Part shown: positions 58,565 through 64,000 of the stretch, in pieces
Layout of the letters: every line of letters starts with the position of its first letter
How positions within the stretch are numbered: the first letter of the stretch is position 1
Assembly (NCBI GenBank): GCA_905250025.1
Contig: CAJNOJ010000033.1
Coordinates: 186,001-250,000 of the forward strand
Direction of reading: 5' to 3'
Length of the DNA stretch: 64,000 bases
From: Adineta ricciae
Taxonomy: Eukaryota; Rotifera; Eurotatoria; Adinetida; Adinetidae
Program-made: the position numbers and the translations under genes
Notes under the pieces: generated by a model
What the model saw: the letters and a program-made list of their open reading frames with translations, nothing else
Told to the model about the DNA's origin: nothing
Database searches by the model: none

Positions 58565-59262
58565 CGAGAGATGGTAATAAACTAATTAAAAAATGATTTG
58601 TTGAGAATTGTCTCTTTTCGTGCGTAGAGAAAGGCCCACACTCTCTTCGTCGTCTGGGTCTTAGCAAAATCCAAGAAAGTCTTCTAAAAAACCAAAACAA
58701 GAAATGAACAATCATAAAAAGAACCATTCGAAAAGGTTGTTTTTGTTTGTTTTTATATGTTGTACATTTTTTGTTAGTTTGTTTCATGTTCACGTTGAAA
58801 AGAGTAGTCCTAAACAATCCAACAGAAATAAACGACGAAAGAGAGAAGAAGAAGAGAAAGAAAGTTAGCCTGGATTTACATTGAAAAGAGAAGAACGAAA
58901 TGATGAACAACGACAACGATGCACTTGTTTGTTTATATATATATATATGTATATACGTATGTGGGTTGTATATGTGATTTCTGTTTTGTGTGAGACAATG
59001 AATGGTGCAAACTGAATATAAAAAAGCACTCAACAACAGCAAGACCATAAAAGTTTAAGATAGAAGAAAACGGACAGAAAAGGGCTGTGCCCAGTGTGAG
59101 AAAGAACAGAACGAAGATCGAATCACAGTTACCAGTCAAAGGAAACACACTGACACGCATAGGTAAGTTAACACAGCAGCAGTCATAAAAAGACGAAAGA
59201 GGAGAAGGAAAAGGAAACGAATATATATTCTGCGTATGTGCCATTTCATCGACCGTTTACGT
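58565..59262. other. Intergenic; 3' UTR of UBAP2-like gene and eIF4B promoter
   Basis: Low-complexity A/G-rich + strand; a short (TA)n run near 58936-58950. No CDS. Confidence 0.5.
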
Positions 59263-62200
59263 TTATTGAAATGAACGTTGTTGATTATTGTAGACATTGC
59301 CCGCATTACGTTGTTGCTGTTGTTTATTCATGCCTGATTGTTGACCAACTGAATGGGATGGAACCGGTTGTGCCTGTGTTGGCATTGTGTACATATAGCG
59401 TGCATCTTTGTTATTGGATGAATTACGACTATAATAATCATCGTTAACGCCTGCACCTGATGAAGAATTGGATTGATTATAGTGTTGTCCCTGTTGTTTA
59501 GACGTTTGCTGTTGTTGCTGTGGCATGGCGGCGGTTGGCTGTGCGTACACAATTGGAGGACCTGAGGAAGAAATTACGAGTTTTCTATTATTATAAAAGA
59601 AAAAAAGAAGTTTGATGATATGTACCCGGCGAATAACTTGGTCCATTTGGTGGATGACCAAGAAAGTAACTTAGCGAAGCGGTTGAATGTGCTCCTGCTT
59701 GTTGACCTTGTTGTTGACTGTTCATTTGTTGTAAACTAAATTGTTGATATTGTTGTAATAAAACAAGATCATCATTAACTGGTCCTCGGTAACTAAAGGA
59801 AACAAATCAAGCTAATGATTGTTTATTTTCATTTTTCGAATAGGCATACTTCATTCCTTTGTTATCATTATTATTATGTGTTTGTTGATTTTGATGTTGA
59901 ACAGGTGGTGTGACCGATCCATATGTACCAGAAGGCGATTGAGCCTGTTGCGCACCGGTCAATTGTATGAATGCATTTGTGAATAACTGTTCGTTGTCAT
60001 ATGGCGTTGAATAAGTTGTTGCACCTGTTTGTTGCTGTCCACCGACTGATGGTGGAATACCGTAAGCTGCTGAATATGCCGTTGAATACACTGGTTGAGT
60101 CGGCGGTGCTGTAGATAGAAAGATACCTGGCGGAACGGCAGGTCCTTTCTTTGGTGCTGTAGGCAATGTGCTTGAGGTCGATGAAGATGGATGTGACGAT
60201 GAAGAATTGGACATTGTTGATGTTTGAATATTGTTATTAGTAGTTGTTTGCGATCGATTGGATGCCTGTTGCTGTTGCTGTTGCTGTTGTTGTGGTTGTT
60301 GTTGTTGCTGTTGCTGCTGTTGAGGTTGTAACGATGGTTGATGAACAAGATAACGCGCTTGTGTTTGTTGTTGTGGTGGTGGTTGTTGACTCATCGCTGC
60401 CATATAATATGGTGTATTAAAATCAAATGATGATAACTGAAACGTTGTTGGATCGTATGGAGCATCCAATGGAATAGACTATTTGAAATAAGTAGAATTT
60501 TTATACTATTGATGCGTATAAACTATAAGTACTAATAATTTTACCTCCTGTTGTGGATGATGAAAAAGTAGTGATTGTAAGAGTACATTGGATGCATTCA
60601 TTTGGTGTTGCGAAGGATGTACAGCATATGGTGTTGGTACGACAGGTTTCATTGACATCGATGATGGTTGCTGCTGCTGCTGCTGTTGTTGTTGCTGTTG
60701 AGGATGTTGCACTTGTGATGGTAAAACGCGATGTTGATTCATCACCGGTTGTTGTTGTTGTTCAAATGAACGAGTTGAATTTGCATGTGGCAATGGTGAA
60801 ACAAAAGCAGATTGTTCAGTCTGTGAGTGTTGCAATGTCGTTGGTCGTTGAGAGCTGTGAAATGTCGATGAAGTATTATTTTGTTGTGACATCGATGTGA
60901 TCGGTTCCGAACGTTGATAAAATGCAGATGTTGATGACGGTGATATTGACACTGGTGGATTGCGCGCTGGTGTGTCTTCTAACGTTTCGGTAAGGTTGCC
61001 GAATTGTATGTCAATCTTGTTCATTCCACCATCAAAACGATCGGAAAAGATCACGGGTTGGTGTGGAATACGCTGTGGCTGAGAAGGAGGAGGCGTCACC
61101 TTTGTGTTCATAGTTTGACCAAATGATTTCGATGGTATCGTATTGGACTTTTGTTGTTGTCCCGTTTGTTGATCATTCATCAGTGGTTTTATGTCCATGA
61201 GAGGTTGAGGCAATGCATTATTTTGATGTTGCTGCTGTTGGAATTGACCGATACCAATAACATTCTTAATCTGACGTGTTGCCTCTACCGGATCGAATTC
61301 TGTTTTCGACTTTTGTGACGTATTTGGGTCAGAAACATTATTGACCGACGACGTTTTCAACGATGATTGGCCATTGGTTACTAGAAAAATGAATATTCTA
61401 TTTTACAAAATAAATTCTGTAATTATTACCTCCTGATGAAGAATGTAATGCATTTGATACATGATTATCCTCGGAATTCAAAGGTTGTTCAATATCTTTA
61501 GCTGTTCTAGAATAAACCATTGTTTCACCATTCCAATTGCCAACATCCCATTGTCGTTGTTGTCTATTATTGTCCGCAGCACCTCCTCGTCGATTTGAAT
61601 ATGGTACATCAGTAGAACGTTGTGTCGTATCTGACGGTAATGATGTATCAACATTTGGATCGTATGATTGCTGCTCATAATGTTGCTGTGCATTATTTCT
61701 ATCATTCGTACGATGACCACCTCGATTACTACCACGATAGCGACCTCGATAACCACTTCCTCCTCGGGACCTATATTGAGATACACTATTATCATTTGAC
61801 TGCTGATTAGTGTTTTGAGAATCATTTCCATTCTGTTGCTGCTGAAATCTTGATCGACCACCACGTGATTTACCCCGATAAGAAGCACCATCTAAACAAT
61901 CGAATGGTATATCCGTCAAAAGCCAATCCATATCTTTTACAGATATTGCAATCCTACCTCGTTGATATCCATTTTCATCTACATCTCCAGCATGTCCATT
62001 TTTAGTTGATGCCATCTTCTGCTGTTGTTTTTTCGTCGTCTTATGATTTGTTGCTGTCCGCCATTCACTAGCAACATCATGGCCTTTTTCGATAAGTAAC
62101 GCAACAGTCCTTTCATAGTCATAGTCACAATCGAACAAAGCAACTAAAGCGTCTTCTTGATTGGAATTGGCAACAACATCGAGAACTTTTCGAACAATGT

Positions 62201-62318
62201 CTTGTACTTCTGGTTGATCATGTTTCTTATCATCAATTAATTGAGCCAGACGAATTTGTTCTGCAGTTGGCTGATGATGTTGCGTGCTGACGGCGCCTGT
62301 GGCCGCTGCAACGCTCAT
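59263..62318 (-). CDS. UBAP2L: UBAP2/Lingerer-like UBA-domain RNA-granule protein
   Basis: Exons 62318-61958, 61891-61430, 61380-60545, 60478-59850, 59792-59626 and 59561-59263 give 917 residues. The family links ribosomes and stress granules through a UBA domain and RGG region. The UBA is at residues ~38-85 (VRKVLDVVANSNQEDALVAL, then DYDYERTVALLIEKG). An RG/RGG region follows (SRGGSGYRGRYRGSNRGG). Residues ~370-390 hold KIDIQFGNLTET, matching the conserved LNLQFGALxF motif of UBAP2L. The C-terminal half is Gln/Pro/Tyr-rich with several poly-Gln runs (60240-60330, 60670-60705) and a PAVPPGIF motif. The first intron is 66 bases, in frame and stop-free. Confidence 0.87.
60240..60330. repeat. 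CAG/CAA (poly-Gln) repeat in UBAP2-like gene
   Basis: On the coding strand, mixed CAA/CAG triplets encode runs of about nine and eight Gln separated by Pro. A second run lies at 60670-60705. Confidence 0.8.
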
Positions 62319-63224
62319 TCTGATATATTAATATATACACACAATACACACGAGAATATAATAGGATAAGAAAAACGTGTGAAAAACACGACGATGAAAT
62401 GTGTTTTCACAAATAATAAGGAAAAATTTGTTTTTTTTTTCTTCTGGAAGAGAAAAAGAGGAATAGAATAATCTAAAATATATCAAAATATCTTTTTTTG
62501 TATTTTAATCGGAAATAGAACAATAGAATAAATGACAACATACGCCATCGTTTCCTCTCAGTTTTTTTTTCTAATTAGAACAACTTCAATTCCATAGTTT
62601 ATCGTCTCGACGCCATTCATACTTTACATGGACTCCTACATTTACTATTCGAATAAAATGTAAATAAAAGTTATTTTCACGTCAAAAAAGATTTCTTTTC
62701 TTTTATTTTAATTTTCATATTTAAAGTCGAACAAAGATGAACAAAACATCAACTGCAAAAATAAATATCACTCCACATTTCATTTGTGAGAATCAAAAGA
62801 GAATTTTGAACGTATGATTAACTCGCATGGCAATGTAGATGGCGGTATAAATCCGCAAGTGCGCGTCTCGTCGCGAACAAAACAGCTAATGTTCACATTA
62901 TAATCATGAAGAAGGTCCAACTAAAAAAACGTTCCCAGGCGGCATGACATTCATCTCTTAGTTCAGCTTGATGATAACGAGCAGCAGATTAGTGAATGCA
63001 AGATAGTATTCGATTCGACGAAAACCAAAACGCAAATAATTTGTATCTGTTTTTTTTTATAAATTACTCTTTTTATGCAAACGAATGAAGAACATAATAA
63101 CAACAAAAAATTATTATATGTATACAGATATATAAATACTCAGAAACAATCAAACAAACAAATAGGAACAAAAAACGTGCGAGAATTGTTTTATTTGTGT
63201 CGAATAAGATTTGTTTTATTAACA
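62319..63224. other. Intergenic; UBAP2-like promoter and MIER 3' flank
   Basis: Several T/A homopolymer runs; no coding or RNA gene seen. A somewhat GC-richer patch at 62820-62960 could be the promoter core. Confidence 0.45.
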
Positions 63225-63980
63225 CTATACTATTGTCGGCGTTGTCTCCATGGTTGACTTTGAAATAAACGACGGTTTTTTTGCTGAGACTTCGTTAACG
63301 TCATTGTCCACTTGATCGAACGTTCGTTTTGCTGTGGAACTGATAGTTTCGTGTTGATGAATGGTTACAAATGAGATCGATGAATCGGCTGGTATTGATG
63401 CATGGATTTTATAATCATTCGAGAGGAACGAAGAGGAATCCGAAGAATCAACTGCACCGCCTACAGAGCACAATTGATGTTCTTGTTCTTCAATGAATTT
63501 CCCAATAATATGACTGCAATCAAAAATGTCGAATTTAGCAGAAAGGAAAAGACAATCGAAATTACCTGACGGAAGTCAGTGGATTCAAATGTCGTTGCTC
63601 TTCGATGAACAATTCATAGTGTTTGCTCTTCTTCCATTGATAATAAAAATAAACTATTTCGGGAATGAATCGAGTTGAGCACTGAAAATATCGAAGTAGG
63701 TGATAACTGATGACAAACGAGCAAAATTACTTTTGAGACAGAAATTTTCTTGAAATCTTTGCCGTATTCACGTAAACCTTCTTCGAATTGCTGTATTTCA
63801 TTTAATGACCATGCACGGTAAGAGTCTAAATTCAGCGTTATTTGTGTAATAAAGTACCAAAAGCAAATTTCTTACAGATATTTTTCATTGGTAATTGACG
63901 AAATTTAGTTAATGCTGAATCAGTGTCGAATTGACACTTCAAAAATGTCTGAAGCGATATTTCGTCGTCCGATGATGGAT
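63225..63980 (-). CDS. MIER-like ELM2-SANT corepressor, C-terminal part
   Basis: Exons 63980-63876, 63825-63731, 63681-63566 and 63513-63225 splice in phase; the upstream exons lie beyond base 64000. The first has the end of an ELM2-type region (SLQTFLKCQFDTDSALTKF). The SANT domain follows: AWSLNEIQQFEEGLREYGKD, then IPEIVYFYYQWKKSKHYELF, close to human MIER1 (CRNFEQGLKAYGKDF, CVAFYYMWKKSERYD). MIER proteins recruit HDAC1/2. The C-terminal tail is Ser/Thr-rich with a short basic KRTFDQVD...KKPSF segment. Whether the 63980 boundary is a true acceptor (TATAG) or continues to the window edge is uncertain. Confidence 0.85.
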
Positions 63981-64000
63981 CTATACGAACACATATAGTA

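Noticed and set aside
58539-59244. Long minus-strand Phe/Leu-rich ORFs
   Set aside because: Pyrimidine-rich UTR sequence between eIF4B and the UBAP2-like gene.
1-64000. tRNA, rRNA, CRISPR or viral genes
   Set aside because: Scanned by eye on both strands; no cloverleaf boxes, rRNA motifs, direct-repeat arrays or viral replication/capsid motifs could be supported.

Overview
The window is animal nuclear DNA from a small, intron-dense, AT-rich invertebrate genome. Nearly every recognisable gene is split by GT-AG introns of about 45-70 bases. The gene set (innexin, cytoplasmic intermediate filament protein, MORC ATPase, TAF4, MIER, UNC119) is that of a protostome animal. The compact introns, gene density, glutamine-rich proteins and large family-type orphan GPCR fit a bdelloid rotifer; that placement is inference. 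No prokaryotic operons, CRISPR arrays or phage genes were seen.

Layout. 1-361: 3' end of a PACSIN/syndapin-like F-BAR gene. 1274-1735: small possibly myristoylated protein. 3068-7601 (-): ceramide glucosyltransferase with two alternative first exons. 8462-20435: two copies of a duplicated unit, each with an intronless orphan GPCR (-) facing an unchar­acterised multi-exon gene (+). They share a 2.3 kb tract that is almost identical, inside flanks that have diverged. Between the units lie remains of an R-SNARE gene. 21187-33975 (+): TAF4, an amidase-signature enzyme, phosphatidylserine synthase 2, an intermediate filament protein with an unusual tail, and an unknown gene. 34549-41173: a secreted peptide-like protein, innexin, aquaglyceroporin, a small GPI-anchor-like protein and a claudin/PMP22-like tetraspan protein. 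41355-45145: a thioredoxin-fold relic, an unknown helical protein, and a repeat protein with a deaminase-like C-terminus broken by an in-frame stop. 46539-50320: two unknown genes. 51040-64000 (-): a tight head-to-tail run of MORC, UNC119, eIF4B/4H, UBAP2/Lingerer and MIER (5' end outside the window).

Functional themes. Lipid and membrane genes (glucosylceramide synthesis, phosphatidylserine synthesis, innexin, aquaporin, UNC119) are mixed with transcription, chromatin and translation genes (TAF4, MORC, MIER, eIF4B, UBAP2). No co-regulated pathway is evident. The most notable signals are the mutually exclusive first exons of the glucosyltransferase, the conversion-like GPCR tract, the in-frame stop inside the deaminase-like gene, and the PFVP/Gly-rich tail of the filament protein. 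Exon limits were read by eye from splice consensus, reading phase and family alignment from memory; reading phase closes in every model presented as complete.
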